Source of the DNA: Brienomyrus brachyistius | Lineage: Eukaryota > Chordata > Actinopteri > Osteoglossiformes > Mormyridae | Assembly: GCF_023856365.1 (NCBI RefSeq) | Contig: NW_026042725.1 | Span: 1-64,000, forward strand | Direction: 5' to 3' | Length of the DNA: 64,000 bases | Part shown: piece by piece, positions 1 to 11,804 of the stretch | Layout: each line of letters opens with the position of its first letter | Numbering within the stretch: position 1 is the first letter of the stretch | The notes under the pieces: model-generated | The model's input: only the letters and a program-made list of their open reading frames with translations | Databases searched by the model: none | Told to the model about the DNA's origin: nothing | Made by a program: the position numbers and the translations under genes

Positions 1-149
1 GCACAGCACAACCAGGTACATATGCAGTCAGCGTCAACACAACCACTCCGACCTCATAGCGCACACAGACACATAGGGCACACACAAGCCCGTACAAGCT
101 CGCTCAAACCTCATTCATTTGCATGTGCTACATTAGCTACACACACACG

Positions 150-1462
150 TCTAAGGACACACTAAGGATTGTCTCAAGGAATGGGCATGGAGCTGGCTCC
201 AGAGAGAAGAGGTTAAAAATATTAAAAAACTACAGGCAGACGTTGTTTTATTACAAGAGACTCATAGACCTGCCAAATGATGAACTTAAAACACCTGAGT
301 TTCCTAATGTGTTCTCAGCCTGCTATAACTTTAGGCAAAGACGGGTAGCAATTCTAATACATCCATCCATCCATTTTCCAAAGCGCTTATCCTACTGGGT
401 CGTGGGGGGTCCGTAGCCGGTCCCGGAAGCAAGGCTCGAGGCAGAGAACAACCCAGGATGGGGGGCCAGCCCATCGCAGGGCACACTCACACACTATTCA
501 CTCTCACCCTAAGGGCAATTTAGCAACTCCAAATAGCCTCAGCATGTTTTTGGACTGTGGAGGGAAACCGGAGTACCTGGAGGAAACCCCACGACGACAT
601 GGGGAGAACATGCTCACTCCACACACACGTGACCCAGGCGGAGACTCGAACCCGGGTCCCAGAGGTGCGAAGCAACAGTGCTAACCACTGCACCACCATG
701 CCTCCCCATTCTAATACATAAAAATGTCAATTTCACAGTACTCAACACAATTATAGATCCACAGGGTAGATTTATAATCATTAAATTATCTATACTTAAC
801 AAAAAGTTATGTATTGTTAGTATATATGGTCCAAATGTTGATAACCCCTCATTCTTCCACGTTTTTCTTTACCACACTCTCTGAACACCTGGATTGCGCA
901 CTTGTTCTTGGGGGCGACCTCAACTTTGGACTAAATAAAGAAATGGACAGGCTCAGTACAGCTGCTCAGCGCAATTGGGAATCCACAAATATAGTTAAAC
1001 AGCACATGAGCGACTACGGACTTTGCGATGCATGGCGTTTCTCTTCACCCCACCCGTAGGGAATATACTTTCTTCTCACATGTCCATCACTCTTACTCTC
1101 ATCTGGATTATTTCCTAGTCAGTAGCTCTCTGCTGAGTGACATTTCAGACACAGAGATATACCCTATAGCTGTCAGCGATCATGCTCCTGTATCTTTAAC
1201 CCTAATAAATAAGAAGGCCATTCCACCAAGCAGAAACTGGAGATTTAATACATCATTGCTTAAAGATGGAAATTTTATTAACTATTTTAAAAAAGAGTGG
1301 GCTTTATATTTAGACTATAATGACCTGCCTGGAACATCAGCATCTGTTCTCTGGGAAGCAGGCAAAGCTGTGATGAGAGGTAAAATAATCTCATTCTCAT
1401 CACATAAAAAGAAAAGAGAAAACAAGTGTATCCAGGAATTAGAAGAAACCATCAAATCCTAG
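150..1462 (+). pseudogene. LINE ORF2 endonuclease domain, broken
   Basis: The N-terminal endonuclease (EEP fold) nicks target DNA to prime reverse transcription. Visible motifs are RIVSRNGHGAG near 160-195 (normally a W-N pair), the catalytic-type LLQETH at about 248-265 in a shifted frame, SIYGPN at about 817-835, GGDLNFGL near 912, and SDHAPVSL near 1177-1200, the family's final catalytic SDH motif. A frameshift lies near 230, stops follow QETH, a SINE interrupts at 363-707, and another frame change occurs near 1030-1060. After the SINE the residues ILIH are repeated because the target duplication was copied. Pieces 814-1059 and 1028-1462 continue the same domain and linker. Confidence 0.8.
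363..707 (-). mobile_element. tRNA-derived SINE copy, inserted in the LINE
   Basis: Full-length minus-strand copy of the commonest SINE in this window. Read on its own strand it begins GGCATGGTGGTGCAGTGG, has an A-box-like TGGTGCAGTGG and a B-box GGTTCGAGTCT, and ends in (GGAT)n. It is flanked by a perfect 12-bp target duplication, ATTCTAATACAT, at 351-362 and 708-719. The host LINE reading frame is interrupted exactly between these repeats, which is direct proof of retroposition after the LINE was in place. Confidence 0.92.
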
Positions 1463-1734
1463 AAGAAGCCTACATATCATCCCAGGAACGGGGAAATGCT
1501 GAATAAAATACGCAAAGCAAAACTAGATTTAAATGAAATTATTAATAGAAAAACTTTGCTGGCAAAATTATGAACATGGTAACAAATCAGGTCATTTTTA
1601 GCTAATCAGTTAAAAATTACTATGGAAAAAACAACTATATGTGCTGTTAAAGACTGACATGGGGATACAGTATATGACCCTGACAGAAAAAACAGCACTT
1701 TCAGGGACTTTTACAAATCTTTATATTCACCACA

Positions 1735-3783
1735 GATAAACCCATCTAAAGACGAAATTGATCAGTTTCTTGATACTATAACCCTTCCGAAATTATCAGA
1801 CAATCAAGCGATGGCACTGGATTCTCCGCTGACACCAGGTGAACTCCAGGAAGCCCTGAACGGTATGCCCAATAAAACGGCTCCAGGTCCAGATGGATTT
1901 CCAGCAGAATTCTATAAAGAATTCTGGACAATTCTGGCATCAACATTCTGCAGAATGTTGCAAGAAACCAGGGAAAATGGTCGGCTACCACCAAATATGA
2001 ATTCTGCCAACATTAGTCTCTTGCTAAAACCAGGCAAAGATCCTACAGTAACTACCAGCTATCGTCCAATATCCCTTATAAACGTTGACCTTAAAATAAT
2101 CTGCAAAGCTCTCTCAAAAAGAATAGAGAAGTTAACCCCTCTCATAATTCATCCTGACCAAACTGGTTTCATAAAAGGAGGCACTCATCAACAAATACAC
2201 GTAGATTACTTAATCTAGACATAGACTATTCATGCAATAAAAACCTTCAAATTACAATATTGTCTCTAGATGCAGAAAAAGCATTCGATAGAGTTACAGT
2301 AACTGGAATTTTTTATTTGCAGCTTTATGCAAATTTGGTTTCGGAAACTCTTTCATAAACTGGTTAAAAATATTACATCGTTCCCCAACAGCATGTGTCA
2401 GGACGAAAGAAACTGGAGGATGTTTGGTCAGTCTGAAGAGGGGCACCAGGCAGGGATGTCCTCTATCCCCCTCAGTGTCTGCGATTTTTATTGAACCACT
2501 AGCAGCAGCAATTAGACAGGCTACAGTGATTAAAGGCATTAAACGCAGGAATGTAGAACATAAGGTAAGTCTTTATGTGGATGATGTGTTACTTTTTCTC
2601 CAGCATTCACAAACCACTCTTTCTGAGGTGATTACATTAATAAACTCTTTCTCAAGAGTCTCAGATTATTCGATAAATTGGTTAAAATCTACAGTTCTTC
2701 CAATTAATTGCTCCTTCCAGAATAATTCTCCCACTCCACTGCCGTCTGGAGATATAAAATATTTAGGTATTAATGTTACACCTAGGCTGGCAGATTTAAC
2801 TAAACTAAACCATTTCCCACTTTTAAATAAAGTAGCGGATGATCTGGTCAGGTGGAAGTCCGTACCCATATAACTTATGGGAAGGGTCACCTCAATAAAA
2901 ATGATGGCTTTGCCAAGAACTAATTATTTATTTGCAACGATCCCGAGTAAACCATCACCTGACTGGTTTAGATCTCTGGACTCCGCCATCTCTAAATTCC
3001 TCTGGAAAGATAAACCCCCACGTATTAGCTTAGAAACACTGCAAAGGACTAAGGACAAAGGAGGAATAGATCGGCCTAATTTTCACCACTATTTCTTAGC
3101 CAACAGGCTCCAAAACATCTCAGGGTGGTTAAAACATACCCTCTTAGATGAGCCTTGGCCAGACGTAGAACAGGCATTATGCAATAAGATAGAGATTTCG
3201 GATCTACCATTCATTAGCTCAAACATCAAAACGACAGGAATGCTTCAAAAGCATCAGTATCAGCTCTTTTCTGACAGCGTGCTGGGAGTTTCTAAAAATG
3301 ACTGAGTCTTCATTAATCCATGCAAGCGTACTCCCATCTGGAACAACCCTGACGTACTACTAAACAATAATTGATAAACTTCCCAGATTGGAGTTGTAAA
3401 GGTAATAAATACTTGGAACATATATTTGAAGGAATAGACTTTATTCCCTTTGACATATTAAACAATATGGGATTAGCAAGAATAGATTTTTAGAATATCA
3501 ACAAGTTAAATCTATAGTAAAAAAAAAAAAATAAGGTCTAATCAAATCAAATTACAAATACCGCAAAGTGTGGCAGAATTCCTTAATCTGAAACCCCCAA
3601 ATTACCGTCTAAAATATACAGGACACTTTCTAAAATGGATGACTCATTGCAACATGGGTGGAAGATCTATCAGTCAGCTGGGACCCACAATTTCTGGTCT
3701 AAGATATGTTTAAAAAACCTATAAACTGATTAGAAATTCCAGTTTACAGTTAATACAATACAAAATCCTGCATAGAGTGTGTA
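1735..3783 (+). pseudogene. LINE ORF2 reverse transcriptase and C-terminal region, broken
   Basis: The frames 1811-2218, 2424-2873 and 2877-3305 together give the RT. Seen are the fingers motif APGPDGFPAEFYKEFW, SYRPISLINVDLKI, HPDQTGFIKG, LDAEKAFDRV (first catalytic Asp, about 2267-2296), RGTRQGCPLSPS (about 2436-2470), and the catalytic YVDD at 2574-2585 (YADD in most relatives). The thumb/C-terminal part follows with WKDKPPRISL and a cysteine-poor tail. Frameshifts occur near 2215, 2320, 2420 and 2873, with further stops after 3305, so no RT can be made. Codon use is A/T-rich like its surroundings. Confidence 0.82.
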
Positions 3784-3812
3784 ATATTCGTGCAGAAAAT
3801 ATTGCATAATTT

Positions 3813-4017
3813 GTTAGACATAGAATTGATTATTTAAATGATGTGTACGTGTTAAATAGAAGCTTTATGTTGATTGGTTAATGCACACGTGATCTGTTTA
3901 TGCATACTCGCTGAGAGTCAGTCGGAGTAGTTCTACCTGCCTGTACGGAGTACAACATATACTCCGTGTCATTCAATAAAGATTCTGCACAGCTATCCTG
4001 CCGTAATTCTTTATAAA
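3813..4017 (+). repeat. Possible LTR (TG...CA) of a Ty3/gypsy-like element
   Basis: Starts TGTTAGACAT, ends TTTATAAACA, and contains a poly-A signal AATAAA near 3976 followed by a short R/U5-like tail. Just downstream, at about 4029, TGGTGCGAGAG could be a primer-binding site. The length of about 205 bp suits a small fish gypsy LTR. No second copy and no gag are seen, so this is an inference from end structure only; a solo or truncated LTR is the best reading. Confidence 0.4.
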
Positions 4018-5340
4018 CAAGACAAAACATGGTGCGAGAGTAAAAGTGAATCACACGGGCTGGTGTTCCGTCGCCCCGCATGGACAAAACAGACAAACAA
4101 GACAAAACAGCATAAACGTCAAATTCTCAAACGAATACTGGAAGAAATAATCAAGTTTAAATTGAGTATTATATTTGTGACCTTGAGCGAGTACCCCCCT
4201 AATCAAGCGGTATCCAAAGCGAGCACACAGGAGAGATTAGGGCTGGATCATAAAAGTATTTATTGGTTTTATTAACAATCACAACAAAAAGGGGAGGGTT
4301 CAATAACTCCCGGTGACCTGGTTGATGTTTCCACTGGTGAAGTATATCCCCCAGTAGGTAGTTTAAAACCCCGGCCCGCGCCACTGGGCAGCCAGAGATA
4401 TCCTCACAGCAGGCTGGGACCCTATTGCTCGATTAGCACCCCTGGTTTAAACAAATCAAAATACCATATACTCAAAACAACAAAATAGTCCTCACTGCAG
4501 AACAAAATAAAAACCAATACCGACAGCGCACAGCAAATCCACTCCAATACGCACACTGGGGTCGTCAGAGCACTGGTCCCAGGCTCCAACTAATAAGCCC
4601 AGGGACAGCCTGCTAGAGGGTACGGACAGAGTCACCCGAGAAAGTCCACGGTCTCAGCGGAGTTATACATGTGTATCGTTCGCAGATAATTTTACAAAGG
4701 CAGTATATACGTTGCGCCCTAAAAGAGGGGAAGAGAAACAGTGGGTACAACTTTCCCCCAAAGGTTGCGGTTTCCTGCAAATGCCAAAACAGAATTACAA
4801 AACCCACACTCCATTCCTCATAATAAACATAAAACCAACATGTACCCCACACAGCAAAAGCGTTTATCTACCTCCAGAGGACCCGCACTCACACCAGCCG
4901 ATCAGGTTTTCACCTCCGGTCGCTCTTTTATATATTACCATCGCGTCAGTCAATAATTAAAACTATGTCCGACTCAATAGCAATTAACTATGTTAGGAAA
5001 AAGATAAAACCCATACCTTGTCTTTGCAAACAATCTTGTTCTGGATACACGACTTCACCCCCTTGTGCCTTTGGGCAAATGCGTTCGTCCCTCACCATCA
5101 ATGCCCCAAAACTTCACGAAGAGTGGTCCGCCTTATCCAGAGGAAGACTAGGCTACTTGCCGCACTCCCTCTTCCCAAGAAACCTCCAAGACCAAACAGT
5201 ACTTCGATTCGAATCGCGAGATTACGCGGGTATAAATCTGATGGAATACCGCGCCCCATATCATCATAAAAATCCCCTCGGGGTATCAAAATAAAGGTCC
5301 CCTTTTCAGCTATATGGTCGCTACTCGTACCGGTTATATA
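4018..5340. other. Unassigned stretch, moderately GC-rich
   Basis: No recognisable protein on either strand; the short open frames here (for example 4712-4960 and 4965-5294) have no motif I know. TTTATTGGTTTTATT at 4258-4273 would be an AATAAA poly-A signal on the minus strand, so a minus-strand retroelement or LTR may lie here. The base composition differs from the AT-rich DNA that follows at 5341. Confidence 0.3.
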
Positions 5341-7311
5341 TTAATTGTTGTTTGTATTATGGTATAAAATTTAATCAAGAAATTGACTAAAACAACACCT
5401 GATGCACTGACAAATATAATACATTTTCATACCCGTAGTATCATATTTGATACACACATTTTCAGCACGTTTTTCTATAAAATATTTCATGATATATTAA
5501 GTTATTATTAGTTAGTTCACACTAATAAAGACTCATTTTGAAATATAATTAATTTTCGCTACATTGCGCTTACTGTAACTGTTCCCAAAATAGGACTTCT
5601 TATCCCATGAAAATCCTGCCGGCTACAACGTGTTTGCAGCCGTCAGTGATTCTTGAAAAAAAAAAGACGTTTTCCATCTGAACTACATAGGTCATCCACC
5701 AGAGGGCAGAATACAGGTATATGACTATATACAACAGGTTTTTGAGGAAAGGGATAATCGTATTACTGACGTAGAGGTCTTAAATATGATACATGTGGCG
5801 TTATAGGGAGTTAATGTAATTTTCTATACACTCATGCAAATAAATAATTGTTTGATAACAAAAAAATACATTTGTTTTAATTCTTTTTTCCTGTAAACAT
5901 ATCACTTATCTCCCCCCCCCATGCTCCCACATTCAAAAATGAAACTTTTGATCGCACTTTATTGCCATCGGTTCCACGGGAATGCAGACCTCTATTCTTT
6001 TCTTCTACCTGGCAAATCCACCATTATAATAGCAATTCACCAAGGTGCAAGCGCATGTAGCTCTTAAAGAAATTGTTTGAAAAAATTAGTTTATAGCATG
6101 TTTACACCCTAAATACACCAGTGACTGAGTACAACCCTTGTGGACCAGGCGCCTGGCTTTGACTATTTTTCTGCCATTAAACTAGCAAACGTGGGTTGGC
6201 CATGACGTAAAATAACTTGTGCCTTTAAATTGTTAAAAAAAAGTCCTGTGTGTTGTGAAGTGAGGTATGAAACAGATACCAGGCCGCTTCAGTGAGGGTC
6301 AGCGTAAGTTTTATTCATGTGATTTTGCGGTTTCAACTGTTTCATTGGAATCAATCCAAGCAGCAGCATGAAGACTGTAAACCAAAGAAGTGGGACGATG
6401 CCTGAGAAGAACAACTCAGTCAATCCTCACGTCTCCTCTCTCCTCAGGCGATTGATGGACTCTGAGCATGAGACATGTACAAAAGATGAGGACTCTTCTC
6501 CACTATTCGAATGGAAATTGTTCTTAATCTTTTATTTATACCTTTTGCTTATACCGTAAGATTTAGGAACACACTGAAAAAGATCAACTTTAATACATTT
6601 GAAGGTTGAAGTTATTGTAATTTGTTACGGCTGATTTGGTGGAATATGTTTTTGGACAGAACTGTCAAAAAATGTGGAATGAAAATGCAGTTTAATGGTT
6701 GAATCTGTAGCTTGCCTAACTTGCTATAAATTACACACACATGCAGCATTAAAGTAACAGGGAGCTATTAGAACAGAGTTGTTGTATTACATTAACACAG
6801 ACCAGCAAAAAATATCATAACATTATTCTAACATTAATGTCATGTTGTTCTTAATAGATTTCTGTCTCAGGTCCTGATTTCAGATTGAGCCTTTAATCTA
6901 GAATATGGTCAGTTTTAAAAACACTTGACTTTGTTGCAACTCATTTTCATGTTAATGTCATCTTTCCTGTTAATGTGAGTTTGTTCTGTGTGGGTCTCTG
7001 TCTCAGGCTGTCATTTTATTCATAGTCTCATTTAAACCACTTAACAATATGCATAGATTGCATAGTTGCTAATGTAAAAAATAAAAATTAACTTCTATTC
7101 TACAACAACATACAGTATTGTGAAGTATTAATAGTACTTATTGCCAATTCCAGCTGAAAAGGTAACTTCTGTAATTTGAGTAAAATGCAAGATAAATTTT
7201 TAAACCATATTACAGTTAATTTTTATTTTTCTGTTTAAAAAGATAGTTGCTGTAATTTACATACGACAAAACCTGTAAAAGACATTTTGTAATTATTTTC
7301 TAAATGAAATG
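5341..7311. other. AT-rich anonymous DNA
   Basis: No gene supported. A 63-codon frame at 6368-6559 starts after a plausible leader-like stretch, but it carries no domain and ends in a run of hydrophobic residues. Two CTGTCTCAGG tracts (6864-6873 and 6999-7008) look like splice acceptors without any exon behind them. Confidence 0.4.
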
Positions 7312-7460
7312 AAGATACTTTGTTACTCCCCTTGGGGAAATTCTCTTTTCACCTACCCCATCTTGCTCTACTTGACACACGGGCACAGACAAAGGTGACA
7401 GCAAGCCTGGCAGCAAAGGGCAGCCACCTGTAGGGACACCCATGGAGCTGGGGGTTCTAC
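7312..7460 (-). repeat. SINE 3' fragment (minus)
   Basis: The reverse strand reads GGGGTAGGTGAAAAGAGAA then TTTCCCC and an AAAGTA tail, preceded by a GGTGGCTGCC segment. The same 3' module is on the plus strand at about 40960-41100 (GGGGTAGGTGAAAAGAGAA, then CTTCCCCAC), so the two validate each other as dispersed copies of one SINE family. Confidence 0.6.
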
Positions 7461-7722
7461 AGTGATTAACAGCAATTTTGCAATACTTTTCTGGCAGCTT
7501 TTTTTTTTGCTAGGAATTTACAGTAAATTCCACAGTCAGTTCTACACTAGAAGAGACATCATTCCTAAGCGCAGCATGGACTGCTTCCAGACACAGTATC
7601 ATATGCAATTTCCAGAGTCACTTGAGTAAGCTGGAGATGATTCATCCCCGGGTAAGAGAGCCTGCAGTAGGCAGCCTACCAAAAGAGGGCCTTTCCTGTT
7701 CCCTTCGTGAATTATAAAACCA

Positions 7723-8019
7723 GTGGAGAGAGCTCTCCTGTTGCAGTTTCAAAGAGAAGACCAACATGGAGAATTTTGGACTGAGGTTTTGCAGTATGAG
7801 GGTGCTGAAGGAAAAAGTTTCAAAGACATTGGTCTGCTTGTACTGCCGATTTTGTCTCTGTCAATTTCAGATGTTCATGTAGAACGTGAATTTACTAATG
7901 TGACATTCCTTAAATCTGACCACCAAAACAGAATGGTTGTAAATTTTCTGTCCAGTTTGGTAGACGTACGATTTGGACTGCAAAGAGATGGACTGGTGCA
8001 GAGGCGGAGCTATAGATAG
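7723..8019 (+). pseudogene. hAT-type transposase C-terminal (dimerisation) relic
   Basis: A 98-codon open frame ends with LSLSISDVHVEREFTNVT, then FLKSDHQNRM and VDVRFGLQRDG. This follows the pattern of the C-terminal hAT dimerisation region (LSxSNAxxERxFSxxxxxKSxxRNRM...RYGLxR) found in hAT transposases and their domesticated relatives. Upstream, EFWTEVLQYE ... KSFKDIGLLVLPIL fits the segment just before it. No N-terminal part, BED finger or catalytic region is nearby, so it is an isolated fragment. A host gene exon of ZNF862/ZBED type is the alternative. Confidence 0.5.
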
Positions 8020-9500
8020 GCCAGGGTGAGCTCTGTTGGGCCCACCCATTCAGATTAATGAAATTACATTTTTTATATGTATTACCGGCTTCTAACTCTG
8101 TTCCTACACATCACTGCTGTTACTGTGGCAAGTACGACAGAATGTGTGAGCTCCCTCTAGTGGTGCTCTTTAGGTAGAACACCACAGTCATGGCTGTATT
8201 ATTTAGGGTAATGAGCTTCACTCAGGCCCACCCAAATTTAATACAGGTCCATCCATCAGCCACTTTTCCATATTTAAATGCTGCAGGAGGATGCTCACAT
8301 GAAAAAAAAGACTAATTCATTTCTTTATCCAAAACAATTTCTTTCCTTATTCATTACAAAGAAAAGAGCTTTAACTTGTGCGTGCATTGCTTAATTTTAA
8401 GCAGCATTATGGAGTATTTTTGGAGATAGAAAAGTTTATGAAGGGTCTGATTTTGGGTATCTTTTACTTGTGGTTTGGGCTATAAAATTGGAAGGAGTTG
8501 CCAACCTTGACTGTGCAGGGTCTGCGCTGTTCTCATCCGTGGACAGTGTGTGGGTTTGTGGGTCAGGCATAAATTTGGGGGGGGGGGGGGGGGGGGGGGG
8601 CGGGGGCTGTATTTATTCAAAATAATACAGATAAAATTAATATATCTCATCAATTAATTTAAAGTTATTTTTCACCCCAAGCACACCTACCCTTCCTGAA
8701 AATGGTTTAGTCTACAGTCCTGCTCTGGGGTACGTTTCCTGTACTATGATGCATGTTAGCAAAACACAAAAATATGCCAGGAAAATAGCAAGAGATCAAA
8801 GAAAAAGATACATTCTGTGGGCCATGGCTGCTGCCGCATGGCAGAGCGTGTGAGCGGGAAGTGCAGGGACGATGTCAGCATCACCAAAAGGAGGGCTGCA
8901 GCTCTCTGGAGGGAGCAGGAGAGGAGGGCTGGGGGAGCACCAGTTTACCTCCTCTCACTCCTGGGGAGGACCGAGTATGGGCTATCCTAGATCTGAGAGG
9001 CACTTGAGGGAATCCCGGGGTGCATAAATCTCTGTAGTCTACCCATCTCCCAAACACCTGTGCTTTCTACTCCCCAGCCACTTCCTCTTGGCCCACCAAC
9101 ATTTGGCCCCCTGTAGTGTGATCACCAGGGTTCCTCAATATGTGGCACCTCCACACCTGGCTCTTCTATACCAGCCATCCCTTGTCCGGGCCCCTCTACA
9201 TCAGGCCCCCTCTGACGTGGCCCTCAGTCCCTCAGGGCGACACTGTCCCCTGAGTCCCCAGAATCCCTTTCAGTCTGGGAGATCATCTAACCCACCCATC
9301 CTGCTGCCTAATGCCGGTGTCGTGCTGTATACTGTCCCCCTGCCATGGAATGTAATCTCTCATTTTAAAGGCAATGTCGCTTCACTTCTCCTGCGCGGCA
9401 GCAGCGTCCGCTCGCTGTAACATCGGTTGTCTTGTTTAAGCAGACTAAAAACTCACATTTCTTGTTTATTATGATATTTTACAGTTAAAGTTAAGATAAA
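8020..9500. other. No gene seen; includes a 24-G run
   Basis: Between 8577 and 8600 there are 24 consecutive G, followed by C and five more G. 8830-9420 is more GC-rich and has a 110-codon frame (9088-9420) of low complexity, rich in P, S and L, without a known domain; I do not regard it as a gene. The rest is AT-rich filler, with GGCCCACCC-type repeated phrases near 8040 and 8225. Confidence 0.35.
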
Positions 9501-10290
9501 CATCCTCCTGTAAAATATCGCAAATGTGACACTTACTACTATTTCATTTAAACACGACAGTAATGCATTTCTTTTTGACGAGGCTCGTTTGTGCAAATAC
9601 AGGTGCCTTCAGTCTCAAGAGGTGATTCATTTTCTTGAATAATATTTTTGATACTTTGTTGAATTAATTCTGCCTCAATATTTTTGCTATTCTGTCTTCT
9701 TTTCATACCTATAATGCGGCGATTAGCTTCATACTGGGCACCGACACACCTAGAAATGACGTAACATCGAACCAAATGCCAAAAGTAATCAGAAGTCAGC
9801 AGCCTGCCCAGAACGCACAGATAACAAGCTACACTGCAAGTCGTCCAGCCACGACGTCACCCAGCCCATCATCTACCATCTAAAATACAGATAAATTACA
9901 AATGCTCTGTATTTCTGCAGATGACATTATTTTGAGTTGGGCCATAAAGAAAAAAACATTCTTGGCCTGGAGGGAGGGGGGCTTGAGCTATTTCATAGCA
10001 GGCTATTCTTATTTAATAACCCAATTTTTAATTCAGAATAATAAGATTAATAGGATGTTGGTGGCTGTCAGTCAATTACAAGTTGTGGTCGAGACTAAGT
10101 AAAAGATAAATATTAGTGATAATATAGCAAAGCAGTGGCAATACTACATTGCCAAAGCAGGTTATATGCACTATAATACAACTGCAGCTTCACTAAGCAC
10201 ATCACAGTGCAGTCTGACCAGACACACAGTTCTCAGTCAATTATCTTCATTGTGGGAAGATATGAAAGGATTTACAAACTACCATTACTA
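9501..10290. other. Anonymous DNA
   Basis: Only short frames without motifs (for example minus 9548-9775, which is charged and glutamate-rich, with no start context or splice sites that I trust). No RNA gene is recognised. Confidence 0.35.
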
Positions 10291-10296
10291 GTTACC

Positions 10297-10462
10297 ACAC
10301 TGCAAAATGCTGCTTTACGTGGAGTTATATTACGAAAGGCCGTCAAGGCCACGATGTCTTAAACTCTTTGCTTAGAGGCGGCATTATTTCATGCCTACAG
10401 TTATATTTTTACCTCTATAGACAGCCGTGTAACTCCACTTACAGGCAGCATTTTGCAACGTG
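10297..10462. repeat. Imperfect inverted repeat (MITE-like hairpin)
   Basis: The left arm, about 10297-10330 (TGCAAAATGCTG-CTTTACGTGGAGTTA), pairs with the right arm, about 10427-10462 (TAACTCCACTTACAGG-CAGCATTTTGCA). The arms are about 35 bp with a roughly 95-bp centre. This is the form of a short MITE or of element ends; no flanking duplication was established. Confidence 0.55.
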
Positions 10463-10577
10463 TCTTGATTTCAACAAATTATCTTTCAGAATAAAAGCAC
10501 CATTAATATTGAATCACAAACACCATAACAAAACCAAATTCTGCACAGTTTGCTTATTATTCTGGGTGCGGGCTGCG

Positions 10578-10840
10578 AACATCCTGCCTTACGGTTTGGT
10601 TTGCGGGCTGCTGGTGGCCTACTACTGCTCTGCCATAGAGAGCATCCTAACATACGGCCTTACGGTGTGGTATGCGGGCTGCTGGTGGCCTCCTACCGCT
10701 CTGCCATGGAGATCATCCTAACATACGGCCTTACGGTGTGGTATGCGGGCTGCTGGTGGCCTCCTACTGCTCTGCCATAGAGAGCATCCTAACATACGGC
10801 CTTACGGTGTGGTATGCGGGCTGCTGGTGGCCTCTATGAC
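10578..10840 (+). repeat. 71-bp tandem repeat, about 3.7 copies, LINE-like coding
   Basis: CATACGGCC recurs at 10651, 10722 and 10793, an exact 71-bp period; a degenerate earlier copy begins near 10578. One frame of the unit reads SYRSAMEIILTYGLTVWYAG, which resembles the segment after the RT core of L2/CR1/Rex-type LINEs (YRS-x-ES-ILTYG-x-TVWY). Because 71 is not a multiple of 3, successive copies shift frame, which explains the three overlapping open frames here. It is a minisatellite grown from a LINE scrap, not a gene. Confidence 0.75.
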
Positions 10841-11164
10841 TTTTTTGCAGACAGTCCATCTGTGTGGTGCTGTTTGCACGAATTGTTTTGGGAAATGCAC
10901 TTACAGTTTTGCAGATGTTAAGGGTGATTCCAGAAATGCATCAAAGCAACTGAGGAACTGCAATGACGCTGTACAGTTCCTTATAATGGGCGCCAATGTA
11001 ATGTGTAGAGTGGCAAATAAACTGATTCACTATTTACTATCATGTACACCACTTAAAATGCTTGTTTTAAATGCAAATGTGTGAATGTAAATGTAAGCAG
11101 TAAAGCTACAATTTACGTTCGGTTTGCATGGTGGAAAGAACATTTAATCTGCCTTTTAAGTGTG

Positions 11165-11398
11165 ATTAGAAGATATAATGCCTGTGAGCTTGTAATCAGA
11201 TGGTCGCTGGTTCAAACCCAGCCACAGCACGTCTCTGGGTCCTTGAGCGAGGCCTTTAACCCCCAGCTCACTGGGCATCACTACGGGTGGCTGCCCTTCG
11301 CAGACAACTTACTCTGTTTACTCTAAAAAAAAGAGAGCAAGTTGAGGGAGAAATTAAGACAATTTCTCCACAGGGACCAGTAAAGTATCAATTATTAT
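11165..11398 (+). mobile_element. tRNA-derived SINE (second family)
   Basis: The tRNA-like head has CTGTGAGCTTGTAATCAGA and a perfect B box, GGTTCAAACCC, at 11209-11219. Then come CCTTGAGCGAGGCCTTTAAC and a tail ...ATTTCTCCACAGGGACCAGT, AAAGTATC and (ATT)n. This is the layout of common teleost SINEs whose 3' end is shared with a LINE partner. No target duplication was identified. Confidence 0.75.
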
Positions 11399-11804
11399 TA
11401 CTGTATGAGAGACTGTCTAATATCAGATTGATAACAGACTCATACTGTGCTGAGCTTGTCTGAGAGAGATGATTAGCAAATGCTCTCCCACAGTGTCTCA
11501 GCACTCTGTACAAAGAACTTTATATGCTCAGTATCTGCTCCTGTTTATCTTAATTGTTCTCTTAATGTTTATCTTAATAATTGTTCTCATTTTAACTGGA
11601 TGTTAAGGAGTAAATTAATAAACGTCATGTAAGTGCACATTAGGATGCTTTTTCACTGTTACTTAAATTCCCATGTGAATAGCCAAACAGATCAGCCTGA
11701 TGTGTGTCTTGTACATCTCTGTTTCCTGCCCTTTCATCCCGATCACGACCATGATCTCTCACTTAGCATCAGAGCAGTTTATTCTAAACAGTGGAAGCAC
11801 AAAG

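Larger units (their letters stand above)
121..3783 (+). mobile_element. L1/Tx1-type LINE, ORF2 remnant (5' and 3' truncated)
   Basis: Successive frames on the plus strand spell one non-LTR retrotransposon ORF2 in the expected order: apurinic-type endonuclease (about 150-1250), reverse transcriptase (about 1740-2640) and C-terminal region (2640-3783). The order, the endonuclease plus RT architecture and the motif wording match the L1 clade (Tx1-like) LINEs of fishes. The frame is broken by several frameshifts and stops and by a SINE at 363-707, so it is dead. Homology fades at about 3783, in the middle of the C-terminal region, with no poly-A or 3' UTR visible; the next block looks LTR-like. 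The sequence at 1-120 may be its upstream part but I cannot prove it. Confidence 0.85.

Noticed and set aside
9088..9420. 110-codon proline/serine-rich frame
   Set aside because: No domain, no splice framework, and composition is explained by local GC content.
10368..11084. Three overlapping frames as a repetitive protein
   Set aside because: They arise from the 71-bp tandem repeat being read in successive frames.
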